Source: Bombilactobacillus bombi (GTDB lineage Bacteria; Bacillota; Bacilli; Lactobacillales; Lactobacillaceae). Taken from it: a DNA stretch of 64,000 nucleotides. Positions 17,233 to 26,287 of this stretch are shown in pieces. The position numbers and the translations under genes were made by a program. The stretch's first letter is position 1, and each line of letters opens with the position of its first letter. The DNA lies in NCBI RefSeq assembly GCF_964340835.1, contig NZ_OZ204251.1; one strand, given 5' to 3'. The notes under the pieces are model-generated. The model saw nothing but the letters and a program-made list of their open reading frames with translations, had not been told where the DNA came from and ran no database searches.

Positions 17233-18237
17233 TTATATTAATTGATTGGTTATTCGGTATTCAGTAGGTGATACGTGTAGAATTTTTTTGAATACTTTAT
17301 AAAAGTATGACGGATTTTCGTAACCAACCTTCAATGATATTTGTTCAATAGGGGCCTTTGTATAAGTTAGATATTCTGCCGCAACGTTGATTCTTTGTAA
17401 ATGGACTAATTGAATAAAGGACATTCCAGTTTGTTTCTTTAAATAATTAGATAAATAGTTGGGGTTAAATCCAAAATGTTGTCCCATTTTTTCTAAAGTA
17501 ATATGGGCATAATTTTGTTCAATATATAGAAGCATAGATAATACACTATTACCAGAATTTTTTTTATTAACTTTGATATTAATATTAGTTTTTGAAGCAA
17601 CCCGAATGAAGCGTGAGAATAAAGTTAGTATTTCGAGCCGAATAATTTGGTTGGATTGGATGTCTGGATGATAGTACTCAAAAATTATGTCATACAAGGT
17701 ATTGATTATTTGTTGACTGTGGGCAGTTTGAAAGAGAGTATAGGCATTCTCGCCTAAATTTTCATTTGATAACAGCGAAAACAATAGATTAGAAATGCTT
17801 TGATTAGGCACACTTTGTTGTATAAAATTAAAATCATTCAGCGTAAAAGCTGATTCTTTTAACGACATGTTAACGACAATTGAACCTGTATCAATAGGCT
17901 CCACTTTGTGTGTTGTATGGTTGCCAATAATGATAATATTATTTTGTTTAACATGAATTTTTTCCTTGTTGGTTACTACGGTGCATTCGCCTAATAAAGG
18001 GATAGTAAGTTCCACGTAATTATGAATATGAAAAGGAATATATGATTTAACTGGCTGAACGGAAAGGCCAATAGCATGAGGATTGATAGTGAGAGAATCT
18101 GTCAATGTATAAAAAAATTCATAAACAGGTTCTTGATTAATTTCATTAACTTTAAAGGGGCTCATTGTGGGTTTTAGTTCTGCCCAAGGTCGAGGTTGAT
18201 TGTTTTTTCGTAGTAATTCTAAAACTTCAGGATTCAT
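17233..18237 (-). CDS. AraC-family transcriptional regulator
   Basis: 334 aa. An N-terminal cupin-like sensing domain (HIHNYVELTIPLLGECTVVTN) is followed by a C-terminal pair of HTH motifs (LSNYLKKQTGMSFIQLVHLQ; AEYLTYTKAPIEQISLKVGY). ATG at 18237 is chosen for its AAAGGA ribosome site; upstream in-frame codons lack one. It is divergent from the glycosidase operon starting at 18359, with a 121-bp gap that holds a cre box, and probably activates that operon on sensing a released sugar. Confidence 0.88.
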   Translation of the reverse strand: MNPEVLELLRKNNQPRPWAELKPTMSPFKVNEINQEPVYEFFYTLTDSLTINPHAIGLSVQPVKSYIPFHIHNYVELTIPLLGECTVVTNKEKIHVKQNNIIIIGNHTTHKVEPIDTGSIVVNMSLKESAFTLNDFNFIQQSVPNQSISNLLFSLLSNENLGENAYTLFQTAHSQQIINTLYDIIFEYYHPDIQSNQIIRLEILTLFSRFIRVASKTNINIKVNKKNSGNSVLSMLLYIEQNYAHITLEKMGQHFGFNPNYLSNYLKKQTGMSFIQLVHLQRINVAAEYLTYTKAPIEQISLKVGYENPSYFYKVFKKILHVSPTEYRITNQLI

Positions 18238-18328
18238 TTTTATTCCTTTCTGATTAGACGTATTCTGTAAAATGAACACACTTATTGTAGCTTTTCGCAA
18301 TAGTTAAAACAAGGTAATTATTCTAAAC

Positions 18329-18342
18329 TGGAAACGTAAACA
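18329..18342 (+). promoter_or_regulatory. cre box before the GH3-GH78 operon
   Basis: TGGAAACGTAAACA fits WTGNAANCGNWNNCW apart from the outer base. It lies 16 bp ahead of the GH3 start, next to the GGAGG ribosome site, so CcpA would act as a roadblock. Confidence 0.6.
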
Positions 18343-18358
18343 ATAATGGAGGCAAAAT

Positions 18359-20062
18359 ATGCTGGATTTAACCAAAAAACCATATTATTTAAAACAAGAA
18401 CAAATCGAATATCTCAAAAAGAAAATTCAAAAAATGACCGTTACTGAAAAAATTGGGCAACTATTTTTTGTTATTGGGCAAGATGAAGCAACAGTTGATA
18501 TTGCTGAATTTATTCATAAATATCAACCTGGTGGGATGATGTATCGCCCAGATAAGGCTGAAAAGTTAAAGCGTGAATTAAATATAGCACAAAAAGCTAG
18601 TACGATTCCGCTATTAATGGCAGCAAACTTGGAATCAGGTGGCAATGGCTTGGTAAGTGAAGGTACCTGGTTAGGCACGCCGTTACAAATGGCAGCTACT
18701 GATGATCCTGCAAGTGCTTATCAATTAGGAAATGTTGCAGGTAGTGAAGCTTATCAAGTAGGTGGCAATATGTCATTTGCACCAATTGTCGATATTGATA
18801 AAAACTTCCGTAATCCAATTATGAATACAAGAACTTTTGGCAGCGATAAAAATCGAGTATTAAAAATGTCACAAGCTCAAATCAAAGGCCTTGAAGCTAA
18901 TCATATTATTCCAGTAATTAAACATTTTCCAGGAGATGGTGTTGACGAACGAGATCAACATTTATTAAGTTCAGTTAATTCCTTATCAACTGATGAATGG
19001 TTACAATCTTACGGTCAAATCTATCATACCTTGATTGAAGAAGGAGCTCCAAGTGTGATGATTGCCCATATTATGCAGCCGGCTTGGGAACGAAAGTTAG
19101 AACCAGGAATTGCAGATAAGGATTTACGGCCTGCTTCTAGTTCAAAATTATTAATTGAAGGCTTGTTGCGTAATGTTTTGCATTTTAATGGGCTGACAAT
19201 TACTGATGCAACTCCAATGTTAGGTTATAACACAACTATGGCACGTAAAGATTTGTTACCTGCAACAATTAACGCTGGTATTGATATGATACTATTCAAT
19301 AAAAATATTGATGAAGATTATCATTACATTCAACAAGCAATTGATAATGGCATCTTGAGCATGGAGCGAGTGAATGAAGCTGTTATGCGTATCTTAGGCA
19401 CTAAATTAGCTCAAGGTATTATGAATGTGAAAGAAGAGCTCACACAAACTGTTCCTGAAGATCTCAATCTTAAGCTAGCAGAGCATCAACAAATTGCTCA
19501 ACAAATTGCCAAAAAGTCAGTTACTTTGGTAAAAGATCGTGACCAATTGTTGCCCCTAACTCCAGACAAGTATCACCGGATTCGTTTAGTAGTTTTAGGT
19601 GATAGTGATGATGGTGGATTTAAAGAAGGCGGACACGTCACAGATTTATTTAAAGATAAATTAACGCAAGCTGGTTTTGAAGTTTCCTTATTTAATCGCC
19701 AACAACTTGATTTTCACGAAGTTTTTGATGAAGGTGTGGCTGATTTACAGGACAAGTTTGACTTAGCATTATATGTAGCCAATATTGAAACAGCCAGTAA
19801 TCAGACAACAACACGATTAGACTGGATTCACTTAATGGCTGCCGATGCGCCATGGTTTATGAAATCTATTCCGACAGTCTTTGTATCGACTGCAAATCCT
19901 TATCATTTGTTTGATGTCCCGAATATGTCAACCTTTATTAATGCCTATACGGGTAATGAAGCTAGTATTGATGCGGTTATCCGCAAATTTATGGGTCAAG
20001 AAGCTTTCCAAGGTATTAATCCAGTTGATCCGTTTTGTGGTGATTTTCAGACAAAATTATAG
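18359..20062 (+). CDS. GH3 glycoside hydrolase, NagZ-like (beta-N-acetylhexosaminidase type)
   Basis: 567 aa, no signal peptide. The N-terminal TIM barrel has IGQLFFV at the start, the motif KHFPGDGVDERDQH around residues 195-208 (the NagZ-type loop that carries the His/Asp general acid dyad) and TITDATPMLGY with the candidate nucleophile Asp. A C-terminal alpha/beta sandwich follows. NagZ-type enzymes cleave beta-GlcNAc, and some act as phosphorylases. Placed ahead of a rhamnosidase and a GH43 enzyme, it may act on a plant or exopolysaccharide oligosaccharide; specificity is uncertain. Confidence 0.82.
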   Translation: MLDLTKKPYYLKQEQIEYLKKKIQKMTVTEKIGQLFFVIGQDEATVDIAEFIHKYQPGGMMYRPDKAEKLKRELNIAQKASTIPLLMAANLESGGNGLVSEGTWLGTPLQMAATDDPASAYQLGNVAGSEAYQVGGNMSFAPIVDIDKNFRNPIMNTRTFGSDKNRVLKMSQAQIKGLEANHIIPVIKHFPGDGVDERDQHLLSSVNSLSTDEWLQSYGQIYHTLIEEGAPSVMIAHIMQPAWERKLEPGIADKDLRPASSSKLLIEGLLRNVLHFNGLTITDATPMLGYNTTMARKDLLPATINAGIDMILFNKNIDEDYHYIQQAIDNGILSMERVNEAVMRILGTKLAQGIMNVKEELTQTVPEDLNLKLAEHQQIAQQIAKKSVTLVKDRDQLLPLTPDKYHRIRLVVLGDSDDGGFKEGGHVTDLFKDKLTQAGFEVSLFNRQQLDFHEVFDEGVADLQDKFDLALYVANIETASNQTTTRLDWIHLMAADAPWFMKSIPTVFVSTANPYHLFDVPNMSTFINAYTGNEASIDAVIRKFMGQEAFQGINPVDPFCGDFQTKL

Positions 20063-20076
20063 TGGGGTAAAGAATA

Positions 20077-22869
20077 ATGAAAATTAGTTCAATTACGATT
20101 AATCATCTCCATGAACCGCTAGGTTTTCAATTAAATGATCTGCGAGTAGAGTTTAAATTGGCGGCAACTGAATTTATTCCAGTTGAAAAACGTTTAACCA
20201 TTTATTTAACAACTTCCAAGCAACCTTGCTGGCAAAGTGAATGGCTTAATTATGATAATAACTATTTTGATGTTGATTTGCACTTACAAGCTCGAACTCG
20301 TTACCAAGTATTAGTGGAAATCCGCTCAAAACAAGAACATGTACAAGCACAATCTTTTTTTGAAACAGGAAAAATGAATGAATCTTGGCAGGCACAATGG
20401 ATTGGGAATACTGATAAAAAGATTCAAAATACTCTATTTAAAAAGTCAATTACGGTGGATAAACCGCTTAAAGCTGCTCGCTTATATATTGCAGGCTTGG
20501 GTTTATATGAAACTTATATTGATAATCAAAAAGTTGGTTCCGAATATTTAACTCCCGGTGTAACGGCTTATGATCAATGGGTTCAAGTACAAACTTATGA
20601 TATAACTGAGCAACTTTCTCAAAATTCCCATGAATTATTAATTTCCTGTGGTGATGGTTGGTACAAAGGTAATTATGGTTTTGATGGTGGTCAAGATTGT
20701 ATCTACGGTGACCAGCAGTTGGCAATTGCAGAGTACCATTTAGAATATACTGATGGTACAGAAGAAGTAATCGTGACTAATAATACGTGGCAGACTACTA
20801 GTGGCAAAATTACTAAGTCAGCGATTTATTATGGTGAAGATTTTGACGATACTTTAGAAATTACTGACTGGCAGCCAGCGATTGAAGTTCAGCATAATTA
20901 TGCAGTTTTACAAGATCGATTGAGTTTGCCCTTAACTATTAAAGAGCAAGTTGCTGTGCAACAAATCATTCATACTCCTGCTCAAGAACAAGTCTTGGAT
21001 TTTGGTCAGAATCAAGCTGGCTGGTTGGAATTTTACAATCGCGAACCTCAAGGCGCCAAAATCACTTTTCAGTTTGGTGAAGTTTTACAAGAAGGTAACT
21101 TTTATCGTGATAATTTACGGCAAGCGCGTGCGGCCTTTGTTTATATCTCAGATGGTCAAGAAAAATGGGTACGTCCGCACTTTACTTATTATGGTTATCG
21201 CTATGTTAAGGTTTCAGGTATAACCCAATCTCTGCGTGCCCAAGATTTTAAAGCAGATGTCATTTATTCTGATATGGACAATACAGGCAGTATTCAAACT
21301 AACAATGCCAAAGTTAATCGCCTGTTTAAAAATATTTTATGGAGTCAAAAGAGCAATTTCTTTGATGTGCCTACTGATTGTCCCCAACGCGACGAACGTT
21401 TAGGCTGGAGCGGGGATGCAGAAATTTTTTCGAATACAGCGGCCTGCAATATGGATGTTTTTGCCTTCTTTAAGAAGTATGCTTATGATTTAGCGATTGA
21501 ACAACAGCAACATGATGGGATGGTAACCATGTATGCGCCTGCCATGGGTCAAAATGATGGGGGAGCTGCTGTTTGGGGTGATGCTGCAACAATTATTCCT
21601 TGGAATATGTATCAAAATTATGGCGATTCTGCTATTTTACGACAAAATTATTCAGCTATGAAATCGTGGGTTGATTGGATTAGTAAAAATACGCAAACAC
21701 CTAATTTATGGGTGAGTCCTTTCCAATTTGGAGACTGGCTAGCTTTGGATGGTGAAAATCCAGCAATGCCGACTGGTAAAACCGATGAAGATTTTATTGC
21801 TTCTATCTATTATTATTATTCTAGTTGGATTGTGGCCCAAACAGCTCAATTATTTGATAATTCCGCTGATTTTGAATATTATTCCCAACTAGCAGCAGCG
21901 ATTAAAAAGGCCATTCAAGCTGAATATATTACGCCTAAAGGCCGCATTGCCATTGACACACAGACAGCATATACACTAGCTCTTCAATTTAATTTGGTCG
22001 AGCCACAATACCAACAACGTGTAGTGGACGATTTAGTGCAACGCCTGCACAAAGATAATGATCATCTAAAGACGGGCTTTGTAGGAACTCCATATTTGTG
22101 CTCAGTTTTATCAAAATTTGGCCAACATAAATTAGCTACTAAAATTTTCTTAAATGAAGATTATCCTGGTTGGCTCAATGAGGTAAACTTGGGAGCAACA
22201 ACAGTGTGGGAACGTTGGAATTCCATTCAAGCTGATGGTTCTATGAATCCTGAAGGAATGAATTCTTTAAATCACTACAGTATTGGTACTATTATGCACT
22301 GGGCTTATCAATATTTATTAGGCATTACCGAGCACAGTGCTGGTTATCAACAAATTACTTTTGCACCTCAATTTGATTATCGCTTGCCGCAAATTAAAGG
22401 TCATTTCACAACTCCATATGGCGATTTACGGATTCAATCAGCCATTGAGACTGATGAACAGCATACAATTAAAGTTCATTTAGAAATACCGTTTGGTGTA
22501 CAAGTTAAGGTCCGGCTGCCACGAGCTCCAAAGATATTGGTCAATGATACAAAATATTTGTCGGGAACCTTTGTTTTAACAGCAGGGAAATACGACTTAC
22601 AATATCAACCTACAACAGATTATATTGAAACCTATCATCAAGATACTCCAGTAGCTGAAATCTTAAAAGATAAAGAATTAGTAAAGCAAATTCAGAGTAT
22701 TGATCCAATTTTGGATTTCTTCAAAGATGACCCTACCAGTGATTTAGCACAAATGTCGTTGACTAAGTTAGATATAACTTTTCCTTTTATTAATATTAGT
22801 CCAGATCATTTGCAGCAAATCAATCAACTTTTAGAGCAAACTCCAGTATTAACCCAAAGAAAGGAATAA
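20077..22869 (+). CDS. Alpha-L-rhamnosidase, GH78
   Basis: 930 aa, cytoplasmic (no signal peptide). The N-terminal beta-sandwich domains contain the conserved ARLYIAGLGLYETYIDNQ and the GDGWYKGNYGF segment. The (alpha/alpha)6 catalytic domain has the GH78 hallmark DCPQRDERLGWSGDA with the general-acid Glu, and TTVWERWNSI with the likely base Glu. The C-terminal beta domain is about 150 residues longer than the family core needs (TDYIETYHQDTP... onward). It removes terminal rhamnose from glycosides such as flavonoid rutinosides. It follows GH3 by 14 bp and lies 2 bp before the HAD gene. Confidence 0.93.
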   Translation: MKISSITINHLHEPLGFQLNDLRVEFKLAATEFIPVEKRLTIYLTTSKQPCWQSEWLNYDNNYFDVDLHLQARTRYQVLVEIRSKQEHVQAQSFFETGKMNESWQAQWIGNTDKKIQNTLFKKSITVDKPLKAARLYIAGLGLYETYIDNQKVGSEYLTPGVTAYDQWVQVQTYDITEQLSQNSHELLISCGDGWYKGNYGFDGGQDCIYGDQQLAIAEYHLEYTDGTEEVIVTNNTWQTTSGKITKSAIYYGEDFDDTLEITDWQPAIEVQHNYAVLQDRLSLPLTIKEQVAVQQIIHTPAQEQVLDFGQNQAGWLEFYNREPQGAKITFQFGEVLQEGNFYRDNLRQARAAFVYISDGQEKWVRPHFTYYGYRYVKVSGITQSLRAQDFKADVIYSDMDNTGSIQTNNAKVNRLFKNILWSQKSNFFDVPTDCPQRDERLGWSGDAEIFSNTAACNMDVFAFFKKYAYDLAIEQQQHDGMVTMYAPAMGQNDGGAAVWGDAATIIPWNMYQNYGDSAILRQNYSAMKSWVDWISKNTQTPNLWVSPFQFGDWLALDGENPAMPTGKTDEDFIASIYYYYSSWIVAQTAQLFDNSADFEYYSQLAAAIKKAIQAEYITPKGRIAIDTQTAYTLALQFNLVEPQYQQRVVDDLVQRLHKDNDHLKTGFVGTPYLCSVLSKFGQHKLATKIFLNEDYPGWLNEVNLGATTVWERWNSIQADGSMNPEGMNSLNHYSIGTIMHWAYQYLLGITEHSAGYQQITFAPQFDYRLPQIKGHFTTPYGDLRIQSAIETDEQHTIKVHLEIPFGVQVKVRLPRAPKILVNDTKYLSGTFVLTAGKYDLQYQPTTDYIETYHQDTPVAEILKDKELVKQIQSIDPILDFFKDDPTSDLAQMSLTKLDITFPFINISPDHLQQINQLLEQTPVLTQRKE

Positions 22870-22871
22870 TT

Positions 22872-23543
22872 ATGTTTAAAGGTGCCTTATTTGATTTAGA
22901 TGGTGTTATTGCTGATACATCGGTATATCACTTTCAAGCTTGGAAAAAATTAATTCAAGATAATTTTCAGCAGGATTTACCGAGCCAGTTAGAGGAGCAA
23001 ACTAAAGGTGTTAGTCGTGCTGATTCTTTACAAAGAATTTTAGATTATTTACAAATTGAAGTTGATACTGCAAAATTTCAGCAATTAATGCAACAAAAAA
23101 ATGAATATTACTTGCAACTGTTACAAACTTTGACTCCGGATAATATTTTACCGGGAATTAAAGAATTATTGCAGGAATTACAACAACAAAAAGTCAAATT
23201 AGCCTTAGCTTCAGCTAGTTTGAATGCTCCAGTAATTTTAGAAAAGCTGCAATTAAGTGATTATTTTGCAGCCATCGCTGATCCAGCTGCAGTAAAACAA
23301 GGTAAACCAGCTCCTGACATTTTCTTAGCTGCTGCGTCCGGAATTAATGTTGTACCACAAGATTGTGTTGCTTTTGAAGATTCAATAGCAGGAATTCAAG
23401 CTATTAATCAGGCCCAAGCGTTTTCTGTTGGTATTGGTTCTTCTGTAGAATTGTCAGCGGCGGATTTATTATTTGCGCAAACAAAAGAGCTTAATCTGGC
23501 TCAAATTGAAACGTCTTATCAACAATGGAAAGAAGGACTATGA
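22872..23543 (+). CDS. pgmB: Beta-phosphoglucomutase (HAD family)
   Basis: 223 aa HAD phosphatase fold. The nucleophile motif FDLDGVIADT (Asp8 phosphorylated, Asp10 acid/base), the cap motif KGVSRADSL that is diagnostic for beta-phosphoglucomutase, ASASLN and FEDSIAGI are all present. It converts beta-glucose-1-phosphate to glucose-6-phosphate. Its presence implies that a phosphorylase acts on the same substrate; none is recognised in this operon except possibly the NagZ-like GH3. The stop overlaps the GH43 start. Confidence 0.88.
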   Translation: MFKGALFDLDGVIADTSVYHFQAWKKLIQDNFQQDLPSQLEEQTKGVSRADSLQRILDYLQIEVDTAKFQQLMQQKNEYYLQLLQTLTPDNILPGIKELLQELQQQKVKLALASASLNAPVILEKLQLSDYFAAIADPAAVKQGKPAPDIFLAAASGINVVPQDCVAFEDSIAGIQAINQAQAFSVGIGSSVELSAADLLFAQTKELNLAQIETSYQQWKEGL

Positions 23544-25081
23544 TGAGTAAATCTTACCAAAATCCGATTGTGCGGGGGATGTATCCTGATCCGAGTATAG
23601 TTCAAGTAGATGGAACTTATTATTTGGCCAATAGTACTTTTGAATATTATCCCGGTATTGCTATTTCACAAAGTCAAGATTTAGTTAATTGGCAGCAAAT
23701 GCCAGGTGTAATTAAAACAACCAAACAAGCGGATTTAACGCAGGCAAAATCTAATGAAGGTATTTTTGCAGTAAATATTCGCTATTATCATGGATATTTC
23801 TATGTAATTACTACTAATTTTTCTGAATTTAAGACTATTATTATCAAAGGTCAATTAGATAAGCAGCAACAACAAATTATTTGGGAAAATCAGCGCGTTG
23901 AAGTAGATATCCAAGGTATAGATCCAGATTTATATTTTGAAAATAATCATGTTTATGTACAGTTTACTGGTTATATTGATAACAAAGGAACTAAGGCTAT
24001 TCAACAAGTTGAAATAAATTTAACTACTGGTCAAATCTTACGTGATCCCCAAGTTTTAACTCTTGGGACAGGGGGACGAGATGTTGAAGGTCCCCATATT
24101 ATTAAAAGAAATGATTGGTATTACTTGTTGATGGCCGAAGGTGGTACAGGTCTAGGACATATGCTTACTATGCAGCGAAGTCATAATTTGTGGGGACCTT
24201 ATCAAGCACCACTTGAAGTTAATCCGCTGTTTACTAATCGTGATCGAGCTGATGAACCTTTACAAAATATTGGTCATGCTGATTTATTTCAAGATGTTCA
24301 GGGTAACTGGTGGTTGACTTGTTTGGGTACTCGTCCTAGTCCGCTCGACTTTAGTAGAATCACCAATTTGGGTCGGGAAACTTTATTGTATCCAGTTATT
24401 TGGGATAAAGAATGGCCACAAATTTATCAAGGAGTGCCTACCCAGTCAGTTGATTTAACTAAATTTGCACAGCATGCAAAAAATATTGGGGAACAAAAGT
24501 TAGAGAATTTTACTGATGATTTTAAAAATAATCAATTAAATTCTGAATGGCTATCCTTGCGCAATAATTTAAAAGAACGGCTTCATTTAGAGCCTGGTAA
24601 ACTTACGCTAGTCGGTAGTGATTACCAGATAGAAGATTTAGGCACTCCGTCTTTTATCGGTATCCGACAAAGTGAAGCTCAAGAAACTTTTTCAGTGACC
24701 CTTGATTCACAAACTACTCAACTTAATCAGGGGCAAGCAGGTATTATCAGTTTAATTAATGCTGATCATTATTTAGCATTAATGTTAAAATATGATAAGT
24801 TACAGCAACAATATCAAATATTCAAAGTAATAAAAGTTGCTGATTTGAAGCAAGTGGAAACTGTAGCGACTATGCAAACTTTACCTGAAAAATTATTAAT
24901 TAGAAATAAGCCTGCTAGTAAACAATTTGTAGCTTGTTGGTCTGATCAAGAAATTGCTTTTGAGTTATCAGCTCTACATTTGTCTAATGAGGCAGTTGCA
25001 GCTTTAAATACTGGTGATGTACAAGGAATTTATGTATTGGGCAATGCACAATTGACAATTTGTCAAGCACAACGTTATTAA
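23543..25081 (+). CDS. GH43 beta-xylosidase/alpha-L-arabinofuranosidase
   Basis: 512 aa. A five-blade beta-propeller begins at QNPIVRGMYPDPSIV (catalytic base Asp in PDPS), continues with IDPDLYF and the general acid Glu in DVEGPHII, and ends in a C-terminal beta-sandwich typical of xylosidase/arabinosidase members of this family. ATG at 23543 follows AAGGA by 5 bases and overlaps the pgmB stop as TGATG; ATG at 23540 and 23525 are alternatives. It has no signal peptide, so it acts on imported oligosaccharides. Confidence 0.9.
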   Translation: MSKSYQNPIVRGMYPDPSIVQVDGTYYLANSTFEYYPGIAISQSQDLVNWQQMPGVIKTTKQADLTQAKSNEGIFAVNIRYYHGYFYVITTNFSEFKTIIIKGQLDKQQQQIIWENQRVEVDIQGIDPDLYFENNHVYVQFTGYIDNKGTKAIQQVEINLTTGQILRDPQVLTLGTGGRDVEGPHIIKRNDWYYLLMAEGGTGLGHMLTMQRSHNLWGPYQAPLEVNPLFTNRDRADEPLQNIGHADLFQDVQGNWWLTCLGTRPSPLDFSRITNLGRETLLYPVIWDKEWPQIYQGVPTQSVDLTKFAQHAKNIGEQKLENFTDDFKNNQLNSEWLSLRNNLKERLHLEPGKLTLVGSDYQIEDLGTPSFIGIRQSEAQETFSVTLDSQTTQLNQGQAGIISLINADHYLALMLKYDKLQQQYQIFKVIKVADLKQVETVATMQTLPEKLLIRNKPASKQFVACWSDQEIAFELSALHLSNEAVAALNTGDVQGIYVLGNAQLTICQAQRY

Positions 25082-25168
25082 ATAAAAAGTTATCAAGTTT
25101 ACTAAATTGTAAAATCAAATATATTAAAGCTGAGTTTGTATAATTTTTAACATAATTCGTTTTTATAC

Positions 25169-25197
25169 TTGACACCGTTTCCAGGACCCTTTATAAT
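25169..25197 (+). promoter_or_regulatory. Consensus sigma-70 promoter of the bgl operon with overlapping cre box
   Basis: TTGACA at 25169-25174, exactly 17 bp, TATAAT at 25192-25197: both hexamers are perfect. The cre box at 25170-25183 (reverse strand TGGAAACGGTGTCA) covers the -35, so CcpA would shut off a promoter that is otherwise always on. Induction is then left to antitermination downstream. Confidence 0.88.
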
Positions 25198-25213
25198 AAT
25201 TACTTGTAAATAA

Positions 25214-25244
25214 GGTGTGTTACTGATACGATCAGGCATTAACC
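25214..25244 (+). promoter_or_regulatory. RAT antiterminator site 1
   Basis: GGTGTGTTACTGATACGATCAGGCATTAACC-type ribonucleic antiterminator (31 nt), the binding site of BglG/LicT proteins. Its last four bases overlap the terminator stem, so protein binding stabilises the RAT and prevents termination. It differs from RAT site 2 at one base. Confidence 0.92.
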
Positions 25245-25295
25245 TATCTCTTAATAAAACGTAGTGGACGTATTATCATAAGAGATAGGTTTTTT
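25241..25295 (+). terminator. Conditional terminator ahead of the antiterminator gene
   Basis: AACCTATCTCTTA at 25241-25253 pairs perfectly with TAAGAGATAGGTT at 25279-25291, followed by T bases. It is mutually exclusive with RAT site 1. Confidence 0.9.
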
Positions 25296-25319
25296 AGTGT
25301 TTTTAATCAGGAGGTTAAG

Positions 25320-26171
25320 ATGAATTTTATTAAAAGTTTTAATAATAATGTCGCTCTGGTTAAAGACAAGAATAATACAGAATGGGTGGTGATTGGTAAC
25401 GGTATAGGATTTGGTAAAAAAACAGGCGATGTAGTTGATGAATCTAAAATTGAGCGTCGTTTTATAGCAACAGAAAATGACAATTCCCAGATGGAAACTT
25501 TATCTGATATCTCGCCCAAGACAATTGATATTACGACTAAAGTTGTTAAATTAGTAGAGCCATTATTGCAAGTCAAATTTAATAGTTATCAATATGTTGT
25601 TTTAGCAGACCATCTAGAATTTGCTTTACAACGAGCTGATGAAGGATTGGATTTGGCTGATGGAACCACAAGCTGGAGCATTAAAAAGTTGTTTCCTAAG
25701 GAATACGATGCTGCTAAGCAAGCAGTTGAGTTAGTTGAAAAATTAACGCAAAAACAATTGTCTGATAGTGAAATAGTTTTTATTACTTATCATTTTTTAA
25801 ATTTACGCTCTGATGGTACCGGTTTACACGATACGGTCAAAATTACTAAACTAATTGGGCAAATTGTGGAAATAGTACAATATCAGTATGGTATTACTTT
25901 AGATAATGATTCATTCAACTTTAATCGTTTTATTACGCATTTGCGTTCCTTTATGATTCAGCACCTCAAGCAGACTGAGAATCATAACGACGAATTAGAT
26001 CCTGCAATTTTAAAGTTGATGATTGCTAAGTATCCCAAAGCTTACGCAACTGTCGAACGCATTGGCAATTTTTTACAACAAAAAACTGGTTGGGAATTAC
26101 AACCAGATGATAAGGTTTATCTAACTTTACATATTTGGCGGGTTACTCACCGTCAAATAAATAATAAATAA
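25320..26171 (+). CDS. licT: BglG/LicT-family transcriptional antiterminator
   Basis: 283 aa. The N-terminal CAT RNA-binding domain (about 1-55, with NNNVALV and GNGIGFGKK motifs) is followed by two PRD domains (about 65-170 and 171-283) with the conserved His contexts LADHLEFAL and FITYHFLNL. PRDs are phosphorylated by the cognate EII and by HPr. It binds the RATs at 25214 and 26181, and so controls its own gene and the PTS gene. The symbol is by family resemblance to LicT/BglG. Confidence 0.92.
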   Translation: MNFIKSFNNNVALVKDKNNTEWVVIGNGIGFGKKTGDVVDESKIERRFIATENDNSQMETLSDISPKTIDITTKVVKLVEPLLQVKFNSYQYVVLADHLEFALQRADEGLDLADGTTSWSIKKLFPKEYDAAKQAVELVEKLTQKQLSDSEIVFITYHFLNLRSDGTGLHDTVKITKLIGQIVEIVQYQYGITLDNDSFNFNRFITHLRSFMIQHLKQTENHNDELDPAILKLMIAKYPKAYATVERIGNFLQQKTGWELQPDDKVYLTLHIWRVTHRQINNK

Positions 26172-26180
26172 CCACAATAT

Positions 26181-26211
26181 GGTGTGTTACTGATTCGATC
26201 AGGCATTAACC
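26181..26211 (+). promoter_or_regulatory. RAT antiterminator site 2
   Basis: Second 31-nt RAT, identical to site 1 except for one base in the upper part (GATTCG for GATACG), placed between licT and the PTS gene. It gives a second checkpoint on the same transcript. Confidence 0.92.
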
Positions 26212-26270
26212 CGTTGATAGTTATCTTGTTGGCATTATTATACCAGCAGTGTAGCTATTGGCGGGTTTTT
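26208..26270 (+). terminator. Conditional terminator ahead of the PTS gene
   Basis: AACCCGTTGATAG pairs with CTATTGGCGGGTT (26255-26267) using three G-U pairs, followed by TTTTT. The 5' arm overlaps RAT site 2. Confidence 0.8.
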
Positions 26271-26287
26271 ATATTAGGAGGGAAAGC

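Noticed and set aside
20951..21223. 90-codon alternative frame inside the GH78 gene
   Set aside because: Frame shadow of the rhamnosidase; the GH78 motifs are in the main frame.
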